From Streptomyces spinoverrucosus (lineage in GTDB: Bacteria > Actinomycetota > Actinomycetes > Streptomycetales > Streptomycetaceae), in the NCBI RefSeq assembly GCF_006539505.1, contig NZ_BJND01000043.1, positions 32,350-96,349 on the forward strand: a stretch of DNA of 64,000 nt. The letters are read 5' to 3'. Shown one piece after another: positions 43,516 through 52,832 of this stretch (its first letter is position 1; the number at the start of each line of letters is the position of its first letter). The translations under genes and the position numbers were made by a program. The notes below the pieces were generated by a model that was not told where the DNA came from, did not search any database, and saw nothing but the letters and a program-made list of their open reading frames with translations.

Positions 43516-45267
43516 GTGACGGTGCGTTCCTTTGCACGGCGGATACGACCGCGAGTCGAGCGGAAGGCCGCTGAGCGGGTCTGGCAGCTGCGGACGATGC
43601 GGCGCCGCCGCAGAGCAGCGGTCGGCGACCCGGTCCTGCGTCCGGTGACGGTGCGCGGCCAGCAGCTCTACGGCCGCATCGTGACCCGTTTCACCGCCGC
43701 CGAGGCCGCCGCCACCAACCTCGATCTGGTGGTCGCCGCGCTGGAGCAGGAAGGCATCTCCTACTTCCTCGTGCCGACCTCCCGCATCCGTCACACCGTG
43801 GGTGTGAACGCCGTCGACCGGCAGCGGTTCCTCGCCGCTCTGGAGGCCCGGAACGCCGGGAAGGCCGTGTTCATCGGGCGGCCGCTGCCCGGTGGGCAGC
43901 TGGAGAACCCCGCGATGTTCATGGACAGTGTGCTGCCGAACGCGCTGCGCACGGCCCCCGTGCTGCGCATCGGCGAGAACCACCTCGGCCCCGCCGGCCA
44001 GCTGCTCGCCGGGCCGGAGCTGGCCTGCGACGTGGAGTTCTGGGAGGACGGTGCCGCGGTGCTCGCCTCCGCGGAGGGGGAGCAGCGGCTGGCGAAGGTG
44101 CAGCCGCAGGCGTCCGAGGACGTCTTCCGCGAGTCACTCATCGCGCCCCGCAACAACGGCGTCACCGATGTCCTGCCCGTCGCCGAGCAGAAGCCCGCCA
44201 CCGTGCGGGTCGGCGACCGGGAGCTGCCGAGCTTCGCCCCGCTCACCCTGCCGACCGTCAACCGCGTCACGTTCCCCGTGGACATCGTCTACACCTGGGT
44301 CGACGGTGAGGAGCCCGAGATGCGGGCCAAGCGGGCCCGCTACCAGGAGCGCGGCACGGCCGAGATCCTGGACAAGGAGATCAACGCCTCCCGCTACACC
44401 AGCCATGACGAGCTGAAGTACTCGCTGCGCTCGCTGGCGATGTACGCCGACTTCGTCCGGCACATCTACCTCGTCACCGACGGCCAGAAGCCGCACTGGC
44501 TCGATGACGAGGCCGAGGGCATCACGGTCGTCGACCACCGCGACATCTTCCCCGAGGGCGTCCTGCCCGTCTTCAACTCGCACGCGATCGAGACCCGGCT
44601 GCACCACATCCCCGGCCTGTCCGAGCACTACCTGTACTTCAATGACGACGTGTTCGTCGGCCGCCGGATCACCCCCGAGCACTTCTTCCACGGCAGCGGC
44701 CTGATGAGGGTTCCGGTCTCTCCGCTGAAGATCGGCGTCGGCAAGCCGCACGCCGAGGAGACGGCCACCAACTCCGCCAGCAAGAACGTCCGCCGGCTGC
44801 TGCTGGAGAAGTTCGGGCGGATGACGACGAACAACTTCATGCACACCCCGCTGCCGCAGCAGCGCGAGACGCTGCTGGCCTTGGAGGAGCTGTTCGCGGA
44901 GGACATCGCCCGCACCACGGCGTCCCGCTTCCGCTCGCCGACGGACATCGCCCTGACGGCCCCACTGCTCTACCAGTACGCGCTGATGACCGGCCGGGGC
45001 GTGCCGGGCAAGTTCGGCTTCCGGTACGTGAACATCAGCCGCCCGGACGCCGAGGACCGCCTGGCCGACCTTCGCGACAACCGCCGCTTCGACTTCTTCT
45101 GCCTCAACGACGTCGACGTGCCGCCGGAGGAGCGCGAGCAGGTCAGCGTCCGGATGCACGCGTTCCTGGAGAACTACTTCCCGTTCCCCAGCCCGTACGA
45201 GAAGCAGCCGGAGCACACAAAGAGGCCCACGGAGCAGCAGCCCGTCCCCTCCGAGCAGCAGAGCTGA
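43516..45267 (+). CDS. Stealth-family sugar-phosphate phosphotransferase, copy 1
   Basis: A 583-residue Stealth protein. CR1 is VDIVYTWVDGEEP (about 255), CR2 covers ASRYTSHDELKYSLRSLAMY and YLVTDGQKPHWL, CR3 contains MHTPLP, and CR4 is FFCLNDVD near the end. Stealth enzymes, including capsule polymerases and human GlcNAc-1-phosphotransferase, move a hexose 1-phosphate onto a sugar. The basic first 50 residues (RRIRPRVERKAAERVW) suggest surface membrane association. GTG at 43516 with AGGAG upstream. Thirteen bp before a paralogue. Confidence 0.88.
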   Translation: MTVRSFARRIRPRVERKAAERVWQLRTMRRRRRAAVGDPVLRPVTVRGQQLYGRIVTRFTAAEAAATNLDLVVAALEQEGISYFLVPTSRIRHTVGVNAVDRQRFLAALEARNAGKAVFIGRPLPGGQLENPAMFMDSVLPNALRTAPVLRIGENHLGPAGQLLAGPELACDVEFWEDGAAVLASAEGEQRLAKVQPQASEDVFRESLIAPRNNGVTDVLPVAEQKPATVRVGDRELPSFAPLTLPTVNRVTFPVDIVYTWVDGEEPEMRAKRARYQERGTAEILDKEINASRYTSHDELKYSLRSLAMYADFVRHIYLVTDGQKPHWLDDEAEGITVVDHRDIFPEGVLPVFNSHAIETRLHHIPGLSEHYLYFNDDVFVGRRITPEHFFHGSGLMRVPVSPLKIGVGKPHAEETATNSASKNVRRLLLEKFGRMTTNNFMHTPLPQQRETLLALEELFAEDIARTTASRFRSPTDIALTAPLLYQYALMTGRGVPGKFGFRYVNISRPDAEDRLADLRDNRRFDFFCLNDVDVPPEEREQVSVRMHAFLENYFPFPSPYEKQPEHTKRPTEQQPVPSEQQS

Positions 45268-45280
45268 CGGGGCCCCGGCC

Positions 45281-47050
45281 ATGAACATCCGTCACCGCCT
45301 CACGGCGGTCCCGGGCCTGCGCCCCGCCCGGGACCTCGTAGTACGCCTCGGGCTCGGGCTGTCGGCCCGGCTCTGGGCGCTGCGCGCCGCCCCGGCCCGG
45401 CGCCGTATGCGCGCCGTCGTCCCCGGGCTGCGCCGGGTCACCTGCGGACCGACCCGGCTGTACGGGCGTACCGTCACCGGCTACACCGCCACGGACGCCG
45501 CCGCCACCGACCTCGATCAGGTGTGCGCCCTGCTGGACGAGGCCGAGGTCCCGTACTTCCTGGTCCCGGCCGACCCCCGGCACGGCGGTGCGCGTCAGGT
45601 GATCGGCGTCACGGAGACGTACCACGACACGGTCCTGGCGCAGGCCGCGAAGCACTTCGCCCGCACCCCCGCCTATGTCGGCGCCGTCGATCCGGACGGC
45701 GGCGTGAGCAGGGCGGTGCTGTGGGCCGACGGGCGGCTGCCGCTGGCTCTGCGGCAGGCCGGGGTGCTGCGGACCGGCGTGGTGCGCCTCGGCCCGGCGG
45801 GGCAGGTGCTCGGCGGTCTGGAGACGGGGTGCGACATCGAGTTCTGGCGGCACGGCCGGGACCTGGGCACCGAGCCCGGCCATCTCACCGTGCCCGGCGT
45901 CCAACTGCCGGACGTCTTCGAGACAGCGCTCGTCGCGCCGCGCCGCAACCCGGTGTCCGAGGTGCTTCCGGAGTCGGCGCAGCGACCGGCCGTGGTGAAC
46001 GGCCCGCGCCGCTCCGTGCCGACGTTCGCCCCCTTCGCCGAGCCGGACATCAGCGAGGTGCGCTTCCCCGTCGACGCCGTGTACACCTGGGTCGACGGGG
46101 ACGACCCGGCGCTGGCCGCGAAGCGCCGCGCCCACCAGGCCGACTCCGGCAACGACATCGCCCCGCGCGAGACCGGCGCCTCCCGCTACACCAGCCACGA
46201 CGAACTGAAGTACGCGCTGCGCTCACTGGAGATGTACGCCGGATTCATCCGGCATGTCTACCTTGTCACCGACGCGCAGATCCCCGACTGGCTGGATCCG
46301 GACGCGGAGGACCTGACCGTGGTCGACCACCGGGACATCCTCCCGGCCGACGCGCTCCCCGTCTTCAACTCGCACGCCATCGAGAGCCGACTGCACCACA
46401 TCCCGGGCCTGTCGGAGCGCTACCTCTACTTCAACGATGACGTCTTCATCAACCGCCCGGTGCGGCCCGAGCACTTCTTCCACGGCAACGGCATCGCCCG
46501 CATCCCGCTCTCCCCGCTGAAGCTGGGAGTCGGCGACCCGCACCCGATGGAGCCGGCCCCGAACTCCGCCGGGAAGAACACCCGAGAGGTGATCCGGCGC
46601 TTCCACGGTCGGCAGATCGCGCACAAGTCGCTGCACACCCCGCATCCGCAACTGCTGTCGGTGATGCGGGAGATGGAGAGCCGGGGCATCGAGGAGCTGG
46701 AGCGGACCTCGTACTCGCGCTTCCGCTCCACCACCGACCTCGCCCCGGCGTCCACGCTGCACCACCACTGGGCGATCGCGACCGGCCGGGCCGTCCCGGC
46801 CGACTACCGCTTCCGCTATGTGCAGTTGGGCACCCCGGACATGCGGCGGCGGCTGGCCCGCCTGGAGGCCGGCGAGGACATCGACTTCTTCTGCCTCAAC
46901 GACGTGGACACCGCACCGGCGGAACGGGCGTCGGCCCAGGCGGCCATCCACGCCTTCCTGGAGCGGAAGTATCCGTTCCCGAGCCGCTTCGAACGGATGC
47001 CGCGGGTCATCCCCTCACAGCCGTCACGATTGACGCTCCCTGTTAATTGA
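45281..47050 (+). CDS. Stealth-family sugar-phosphate phosphotransferase, copy 2
   Basis: A 589-residue paralogue of the previous gene, aligning along its whole length. CR1 is VDAVYTWVDGDDP, CR2 ASRYTSHDELKYALRSLEMY, CR3 LHTPHP and CR4 FFCLNDVD. It has the same basic N-terminal region. The two differ most between about 80 and 240, the likely acceptor-selecting part (inference). With only 13 bp between them they must be cotranscribed and arose by tandem duplication. The product is probably a phosphate-linked cell-wall or capsular polymer. Confidence 0.88.
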   Translation: MNIRHRLTAVPGLRPARDLVVRLGLGLSARLWALRAAPARRRMRAVVPGLRRVTCGPTRLYGRTVTGYTATDAAATDLDQVCALLDEAEVPYFLVPADPRHGGARQVIGVTETYHDTVLAQAAKHFARTPAYVGAVDPDGGVSRAVLWADGRLPLALRQAGVLRTGVVRLGPAGQVLGGLETGCDIEFWRHGRDLGTEPGHLTVPGVQLPDVFETALVAPRRNPVSEVLPESAQRPAVVNGPRRSVPTFAPFAEPDISEVRFPVDAVYTWVDGDDPALAAKRRAHQADSGNDIAPRETGASRYTSHDELKYALRSLEMYAGFIRHVYLVTDAQIPDWLDPDAEDLTVVDHRDILPADALPVFNSHAIESRLHHIPGLSERYLYFNDDVFINRPVRPEHFFHGNGIARIPLSPLKLGVGDPHPMEPAPNSAGKNTREVIRRFHGRQIAHKSLHTPHPQLLSVMREMESRGIEELERTSYSRFRSTTDLAPASTLHHHWAIATGRAVPADYRFRYVQLGTPDMRRRLARLEAGEDIDFFCLNDVDTAPAERASAQAAIHAFLERKYPFPSRFERMPRVIPSQPSRLTLPVN

Positions 47051-47123
47051 GTGGCGGGTCCGAGGATCCCGTTCGTAAGTTGTGGGTGCCGCTTGAGCCA
47101 CTTACAGCTGTGGGGGATCCGCG

Positions 47124-48380
47124 ATGTCACCAGCCACCCTGAGACGTGCCGTCCGGGAGAGCGTCTCCGGGCTCCCCCGCGAGTTCTGGTGGCTGTGGAC
47201 CAGCACGCTCATCAACCGGCTCGGCGGGTTCGTGGCCACCTTCATGGCCATGTACCTGACCATGGACCGCGGCCACTCCGCCACGTACGCCGGTCTGGTC
47301 GCGGCGCTGTACGGCCTCGGCGGCGTCGTCCTCTCCATCGGCGGCGGCGTGATGGCCGACCGGCTCGGGCGGCGGCCGACGCTGCTCATCGCCCAGGCGT
47401 CCACCGCGGTGTCCGTCGCGCTGCTCGGGTTTGTGCAGCACCCGGTGGCCATCGCCGCCGTCGCCTTCCTGGTGGGCGCCGCCTCCAGCGCCTCCCGGCC
47501 CGCCGTGCAGGCGATGATGGCCGACATCATCCGGCCCGAGGACCGGGTGCGCGCCTTCTCCTTGAACTACTGGGCGATCAACCTCGGTTTCGCGATCTCC
47601 TCCACGGCCGCCGGTTTCATCGCCGAGGTCAGCTACCGCGCCGGCTTCCTGATCGAGGCCGGTATGACGATGGCCTGCGCGATCGTCGTGTTCGTGAAGC
47701 TGCCGGAGTCCAGGCCCGAGCGGGCGGCCACGGCGAAGGAGGCGGACGCGGTCTCCCTCGGCACCGTCCTGCGGGACGGGCGCTTCATGGGCATCGTCGG
47801 GCTGTCCTTCCTGTGCGCGCTGATCTTCCAGCAGGGCTCCGTCGGGCTGCCGATCGCCATGGGCGAGGCCGGGTTCACGCCCGCCGACTACGGCATGGCC
47901 ATCGCCGTCAACGGCGTACTGATCGTCGCGCTCCAGATCCCGGTCACCCGTTTCATCGAACACCGCGATCCCCGACGGCTGCTGATCATCTCGTCGCTGC
48001 TCGCCGGGTACGGATTCGGCCTCACCGCGTTCGCCGGTTCGGTCGGCCTCTTCGCCCTCACCGTCTGCGTCTGGACCCTCGCCGAGATCGTCCAGGCACC
48101 CACCCAGACCGGCCTCGTCGTCGCCCTCTCTCCGGAGCACGGCCGCGGCCGCTACCAGGGCATGCACACCATGTCCTGGTCCGTCGCGGGCCTGGTCGCG
48201 CCCCTGATGTCCGGCTTCGTCATCGACCGGTTCGGCGCGGAGTGGCTGTGGGGCCTGTGCGCGGTGGTCGGCACGGCGGCGGCGATCGGATACGGCGTCC
48301 TGATGCGCCGCCTGCCGAAGCAGCAACCGACCGCCACCGCGGCACCAACCCCCGCGAAGCCCGAGGTCAGCGCCGCCTGA
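47124..48380 (+). CDS. MFS transporter (MdtH-like)
   Basis: A 418-residue, 12-helix major facilitator. Motif A is GGGVMADRLGRRPTLL (about 73-88), and the second half has the related HRDPRRLL. The layout resembles MdtH/YceL-type drug exporters; the substrate is unknown. ATG at 47124 with GGGGGA upstream. It follows the Stealth pair by 73 bp, so a link to the same surface polymer or a separate unit are both possible. Confidence 0.85.
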   Translation: MSPATLRRAVRESVSGLPREFWWLWTSTLINRLGGFVATFMAMYLTMDRGHSATYAGLVAALYGLGGVVLSIGGGVMADRLGRRPTLLIAQASTAVSVALLGFVQHPVAIAAVAFLVGAASSASRPAVQAMMADIIRPEDRVRAFSLNYWAINLGFAISSTAAGFIAEVSYRAGFLIEAGMTMACAIVVFVKLPESRPERAATAKEADAVSLGTVLRDGRFMGIVGLSFLCALIFQQGSVGLPIAMGEAGFTPADYGMAIAVNGVLIVALQIPVTRFIEHRDPRRLLIISSLLAGYGFGLTAFAGSVGLFALTVCVWTLAEIVQAPTQTGLVVALSPEHGRGRYQGMHTMSWSVAGLVAPLMSGFVIDRFGAEWLWGLCAVVGTAAAIGYGVLMRRLPKQQPTATAAPTPAKPEVSAA

Positions 48381-48388
48381 CGGAGCTG

Positions 48389-48835
48389 TTAGGGGTGCAT
48401 CCGGGCACCCTTCAGCACCTTGTCCACGGCATTGCGCGGGCCGTGGACGGCGAGCCCCACCAGGTCCAGCTCCGCCGTCCGCACCGCCCGCACGGCCGCC
48501 CGGTTGTCGCGGTCGTTGCCCGTCGTGAACAGGTCCGAGGTGAACACCGCGCGCGGGAGGGCACGGGAGAGCACGCGCGCGTGGGCCGCGGTCAGCGTCT
48601 CCTTCGTGCCCTCGAAGACCAGCACCGGCTGGCGGAACATCGGCAGATAGGGCACGCCGTCGGCGTCCTCGTACGGCTCGCCGATCACCTCGGGGACCTG
48701 GCTGCCGAGGCCGCTGACCAGGAAGGCGGTGACGTTCAGACGCTGCCAGGTCTCCAGGTCCTCACGGAGCAGGACGGCGATCTTGGTGTCGAAGCGGTCG
48801 GTGCGGACGGCGCGGTCAGGTGCGGAATCGTTCAT
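48389..48835 (-). CDS. DUF2000 family protein
   Basis: A 148-residue protein of the DUF2000 family. It contains FDTKIAVLLREDLETWQRLNV near the start and LVGLAVHGPRNAVDKVLKG at the end. The fold is related to peptidyl-tRNA hydrolase II, but the function is unknown. The ATG at 48835 was chosen; an in-frame GTG/ATG further back lies in the regulator's promoter. It is divergent from an AraC-type gene 49 bp away, a recurrent pairing that suggests the regulator controls it. Confidence 0.82.
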   Translation of the reverse strand: MNDSAPDRAVRTDRFDTKIAVLLREDLETWQRLNVTAFLVSGLGSQVPEVIGEPYEDADGVPYLPMFRQPVLVFEGTKETLTAAHARVLSRALPRAVFTSDLFTTGNDRDNRAAVRAVRTAELDLVGLAVHGPRNAVDKVLKGARMHP

Positions 48836-48884
48836 GGGACCAGCGTGCTGACCGTCGTACCGCCTGGTCTTGTACGTTTTTTGC

Positions 48885-49700
48885 ATGGCCCAGCAGCGGG
48901 AGGTCTCCGCCTGGCGGCCGCCCGTCCCGGGCGTCGTCGAGGTCTTTCACGCCCATTTCACCGCGTACGCCTATCCGATGCACGTCCACGAGGCGTGGAC
49001 GCTGCTCATCGTGGACGACGGCGCCGTACGGTACGACCTCGACCGGCACGAGCACGGCACCCCGCACGACACGGTGACCCTGCTGCCGCCGCACGTCCCC
49101 CACAACGGCTCCGCCGCCACCCCGCACGGCTTCCGCAAGCGGGTGCTGTACCTGGACGGTTCGCTGCTCACCGACGACCTGATCGGGCCCGCCGTCGACG
49201 CGCCCGACCTGCGCGATCCGGTGCTGCGGCGGCGCGTGGGGCAGTTGCACGGCGCGCTCGCCGCGCCCGGTGACGAGCTGGAGGCGGAGAGCCGCCTGAC
49301 GCTCGTCGGGGACCGGCTGCGGGCCCATCTGCGGCCACGGCTCGCCACCACCGGCCCGCGCACCGACCCCGCCCTGGCGCGCCGACTGCGGGAACTTCTC
49401 GACGAGCGGGTGGTCCACGGCCTGTCGCTGGAGGAGGCGGGCTCACTCCTGCAGGCTCATCCGGCCCATCTGGTACGGGCGTTCAGCGGGGCGTACGGCA
49501 TCGCGCCGCACCAGTACCTGAACTCCCGGCGCGTCGAACGCGCCCGGCGGCTGCTGCTCGCCGGTGTCCGCCCGGCCGAGGCTGCGGCCGCGACCGGGTT
49601 CTACGACCAGGCCCATCTCACCCGGCACTTCCGGCGGTTGGTGGGGGTGACTCCGGGGCGCTACCGGGACGGCGCGCCGCCCTCAGGGTCTTCGCGCTGA
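48885..49700 (+). CDS. AraC-family transcriptional regulator
   Basis: A 271-residue regulator with an N-terminal cupin-like sensing domain (HAHFTAYAYPMHVHEAWTLL, about 20) and a C-terminal AraC domain with two helix-turn-helix units (about 165-265, ending ATGFYDQAHLTRHFRRLVGVTPGRYR). The ATG at 48885 gives MAQQREVS. It is probably the local regulator of the divergent DUF2000 gene. Its 3' end overlaps the ybjN-like gene on the other strand by 40 bp. Confidence 0.9.
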   Translation: MAQQREVSAWRPPVPGVVEVFHAHFTAYAYPMHVHEAWTLLIVDDGAVRYDLDRHEHGTPHDTVTLLPPHVPHNGSAATPHGFRKRVLYLDGSLLTDDLIGPAVDAPDLRDPVLRRRVGQLHGALAAPGDELEAESRLTLVGDRLRAHLRPRLATTGPRTDPALARRLRELLDERVVHGLSLEEAGSLLQAHPAHLVRAFSGAYGIAPHQYLNSRRVERARRLLLAGVRPAEAAAATGFYDQAHLTRHFRRLVGVTPGRYRDGAPPSGSSR

Positions 49701-50185
49701 ATCACATGCGCGAACGCCTCCAGGTTGCGGGTCGATTCGCCGCGCGAGACGCGCCACGCGTACTCCTTGCGGATCGCGGAGGCGAAACCCATCTCCAGAA
49801 GGGTGTTGAAGGCGCCGTCGGCGGCCTGAAGGATCTGCCCGAGCAGCCGGTCCAGTTCGTCCGAGGTGACGGCGGCGAGCGGAAGCTTGCCGGTGACGTA
49901 GATGTCGCCGAGCGGGTCGACGGCGTAACTCACGCCGTACAGCTTGAGGTTGCGCTCCAGCAGCCAGCGGTGGACGGCGGGTTCGTTCTCGTCGGGGTGG
50001 CGGATCACGAAGGCGTTCAGGGACAGGGAGTGGCGGCCGACGATCAGGGAGACCGTCGTCGACAACTTGCGGGTGCCGGGGAGCTTGACGACGTAGTGGC
50101 CGGGCGTGGGGCTCTCCCACTCCAGCTCCGCGTCCTTGAACACGCCCTCGATGGTCTGCGCCGCCCGCTGCTCTGCATCGCCCAT
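49661..50185 (-). CDS. YbjN domain-containing protein
   Basis: A 174-residue protein of the YbjN family, whose fold resembles type III secretion chaperones. It contains HYVVKLPGTRKLSTTVSLIVGR and LERNLKLYGVSYAVDPLGDIYV. The role is unknown; YbjN affects stress and motility in enterobacteria. The ATG at 50185 is used, 14 bp downstream of mshA on the same strand, so it is probably in an operon with mshA. It overlaps the AraC gene end. Confidence 0.87.
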   Translation of the reverse strand: MGDAEQRAAQTIEGVFKDAELEWESPTPGHYVVKLPGTRKLSTTVSLIVGRHSLSLNAFVIRHPDENEPAVHRWLLERNLKLYGVSYAVDPLGDIYVTGKLPLAAVTSDELDRLLGQILQAADGAFNTLLEMGFASAIRKEYAWRVSRGESTRNLEAFAHVIQREDPEGGAPSR

Positions 50186-50199
50186 GGCGGCAGCGTACG

Positions 50200-51540
50200 T
50201 CAGCCGTGGTGGGCCCGGGAGCGGCGGCGGTGGGACTGCAGGGCCGCCGTGTAGACCTCCGCCGTGGCGGCGGCCGAGGCGTCCCAGCCGAAGGAGCGGG
50301 CGTGGTGGGCGGCGGCCGTACCCAGCCGGGCGGACAGCTGCGGATCGTCGGCGAAATCGCCCAGTACGCGCGCGTACGCCGCCGGATCGTGCCCCTGGAC
50401 GAGGAAACCGGTACGCCGGTCCCGTACGGCGACCGGAAGACCGCCGACCGCGGCGGCCAGCACCGGCGTCCCCGACGCCTGCGCCTCTATGGCAACCAGG
50501 CCGAACGACTCGCTGTACGACGGCATGACCAACACGGACGCGGCCCGGAACCAGTCCGCGAGCTGGTCCTGGCCGACGGGCGGGCGGAACCGTACGACAT
50601 CGGCGATGCCCAGCCGCGCGGCCAGCTTCTGCAGGCCCTCCGGCTTGGCGAGGCCGCTGCCGCTGGGCCCGCCGACGACCGGGACGACCAGCCGGGAGCG
50701 CAGGTCGGGCCGCTCGTCGAGCAGGACGGCGACCGCGCGAAGGAGCACGTCGGGGGCCTTCAGGGGCTGGATGCGGCCCGCGAAGAGGGGGATCAGGGCG
50801 TCCTGCGGCAGGCCGAGACGGGCGCGGGCGGCGGCGCGGCCGTCGGCCGGGTGGAAGCGGTCGAGGTTGACGCCCGGGTGGACCACGGCGACCTTGGCGC
50901 GGTGGGCGGCGTAGTGCCGTACCAGCTCGTCGGCCTCCTCCGCCGTGTTGGCGATCAGCCGGTCCGCCGCGGCCACGATCTGGGTCTCGCCGATGACCCG
51001 GGCGGCGGGCTCGGGGGTGTCGCCGTCGGCGAGGTTGGCGTTCTTGACCTTGGCCATGGTGTGCATGGCGTGCACCAGGGGGACGCCCCAGCGCTGGGCG
51101 GCGAGCCAGCCGACGTGGCCGGAGAGCCAGTAGTGCGAGTGCACGAGGTCGTAGTAGCCGGGACGGTGGCCGGCCCAGGCCTGCATCACGCCGTGCGTGA
51201 AGGCGCACAGCTGCGCCGGGAGGTCCTCCTTGGCGAGGCCCTCGTAGGGGCCCGCGTCGACGTGCCGGACGAGGACACCGGGGGCGAGTTCCACGGCGGG
51301 CGGGAGAGCGGCCGTGGTGGCGCGCGTGAAGATCTCGACCTCGATGTTGATCGCGGCGAGGCGCTGAGCGAGCTCCACGATGTAGACGTTCATGCCGCCG
51401 GCGTCGCCGGTGCCGGGCTGGTGGAGCGGGGAGGTGTGCACGGAGAGCATGGCGACGCGGCGCGGGCGGCGGTGGCCCAGGCGGAGCCGCGAGGGGGCCG
51501 CCGGGGAGCGGCGACCGAGCCTGCTGACGTATTGGCTCAC
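50200..51540 (-). CDS. mshA: D-inositol-3-phosphate glycosyltransferase (mycothiol pathway)
   Basis: A 446-residue GT4 glycosyltransferase that joins GlcNAc to inositol-3-phosphate, the first step of mycothiol synthesis. The N-terminal TSPLHQPGTGDAGGMNVYIVELA holds the donor/acceptor glycine loop (about 45-65). HSHYWLSG and the C-terminal E-x7-E motif ESFGLVAIE are present. The GTG at 51540 has GGGAGGA 8 nt upstream; the frame is open further upstream without homology. Mycothiol is the main actinobacterial thiol. Confidence 0.92.
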   Translation of the reverse strand: MSQYVSRLGRRSPAAPSRLRLGHRRPRRVAMLSVHTSPLHQPGTGDAGGMNVYIVELAQRLAAINIEVEIFTRATTAALPPAVELAPGVLVRHVDAGPYEGLAKEDLPAQLCAFTHGVMQAWAGHRPGYYDLVHSHYWLSGHVGWLAAQRWGVPLVHAMHTMAKVKNANLADGDTPEPAARVIGETQIVAAADRLIANTAEEADELVRHYAAHRAKVAVVHPGVNLDRFHPADGRAAARARLGLPQDALIPLFAGRIQPLKAPDVLLRAVAVLLDERPDLRSRLVVPVVGGPSGSGLAKPEGLQKLAARLGIADVVRFRPPVGQDQLADWFRAASVLVMPSYSESFGLVAIEAQASGTPVLAAAVGGLPVAVRDRRTGFLVQGHDPAAYARVLGDFADDPQLSARLGTAAAHHARSFGWDASAAATAEVYTAALQSHRRRSRAHHG

Positions 51541-51776
51541 GTGCCGTTCCTCCCTGCCGCGGGCATGCCTGTTCGAGGACGTCCGGGCCCTCAACGGGGT
51601 GCAACACCGGAGGGGGGTGCTCCATTTCCGGCGGATGGTTTTTTGCTGAATCATTACCGTTGATCGCTCAACCGTTCGAGGGGTGGGGTGTATGGCGGGG
51701 TTGGGTGGGGTGTATGGCGGAGGTGGCGCGGGCGTTCGGTCCGGAGCACGCCCCGGGCGCCCATACCCTCGTATGT

Positions 51777-52595
51777 GTGACAACCCGCGCAGCGACCCGC
51801 CCCGTGGGAACGGTGACGCGCGGGACGACCAATCCGAACCGGCTGCGGCGCATGGACCGCTGGATCGCCGCCACCCACGGCCGCGAACTGCGCCGCGCCG
51901 CCGAGCCGGTCGCCGTCGACCTCGGCTACGGCGCCGCCCCCTGGACCGCCGTCGAGCTCCTCACCCGCCTGCGCGCGACCGCGCCGCACGCGCGCGTGGT
52001 CGGCGTCGAGATCGAACCCGCGCGCGTGGCCGCCGCTCAGCCGTACGCGCGCGAGGGGCTCGCCTTCCGGCACGGCGGCTTCGAGGTCCCGCTCCCCCAG
52101 CGGCCGCATCTCATCCGCGCCGCCAACGTCCTGCGGCAGTACGAGGAGGCGGAGGTCGCCGGTGTGTGGGAACGGCTGTGCGCGCGGCTCGCGCCGGCCG
52201 ATCCGGCGCGCGGTTCGCGGGGCGGGCTGCTGGTCGAGGGGACCTGCGACGAGATCGGGCGGCGGCACGTGTGGGTCGCGCTCGGCCCGGAGGGCCCGCG
52301 CACGGTGACCTTCGCGACCCGGCTGGGCTCCCTGGAACGCCCCTCGGACCTGGCGGAACGCCTGCCCAAGGCGCTGATCCACCGCAACGTCCCCGGCGAG
52401 CCGGTGCACGCCTTCCTGCGCGACTTCGACCGCGCCTGGGCCGCCGCAGCGCCCTACGCGTCGTACGGCGCACGCCAGCGCTGGATCCGGGCCGTACGGG
52501 ACCTCACGGCGGACTGGCCGGTGACGGACGGTCCGGCGCGGTGGCGGCAGGGGGAAGTGACCGTGAGGTGGGGGGCGTTGGCGCCGCGGGCGTGA
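51777..52595 (+). CDS. Class I SAM-dependent methyltransferase-like protein
   Basis: A 272-residue Rossmann-fold methyltransferase-like protein. The SAM motif I is VAVDLGYGAAPWTAVELL (about 43-60), and an acidic residue after strand 2 is in VVGVEIEPARV. The mid region reads HLIRAANVLRQYEEAEV. The substrate is unknown. The GTG at 51777 gives a 16-residue basic lead; an ATG at 51714 is also open, and GGGGTGTATGGCGG occurs twice just upstream, blurring the choice. It is divergent from mshA. Confidence 0.75.
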   Translation: MTTRAATRPVGTVTRGTTNPNRLRRMDRWIAATHGRELRRAAEPVAVDLGYGAAPWTAVELLTRLRATAPHARVVGVEIEPARVAAAQPYAREGLAFRHGGFEVPLPQRPHLIRAANVLRQYEEAEVAGVWERLCARLAPADPARGSRGGLLVEGTCDEIGRRHVWVALGPEGPRTVTFATRLGSLERPSDLAERLPKALIHRNVPGEPVHAFLRDFDRAWAAAAPYASYGARQRWIRAVRDLTADWPVTDGPARWRQGEVTVRWGALAPRA

Positions 52596-52832
52596 ACATC
52601 GCCCGCAACGGCGTTGGCGCGCCGGACGTTCGGGCTTCGCCCCTCGTTTTCCCGGGGCTTCGGGGCGCGCGGAACGATCTCTGTGAGTCGTTCGTCACAA
52701 AGGCGGGGGGATCGCCGTACGACGGCCGTAATGGGGGAGGGAGTCACTGCCTCTGTCGTTTTGCGCCACGGCATGGCACGATCGCCCGGGCGTTGGATGT
52801 TACTGACGGGCAATCAGTTTGGGGGCTGGGGT

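Noticed and set aside
52600..52832. A possible c-di-AMP (ydaO) riboswitch before the NlpC/P60 gene
   Set aside because: Wall hydrolases of this kind often have one, but I could not find the conserved ydaO core sequences or pairing in order; a covariance-model search would settle it.
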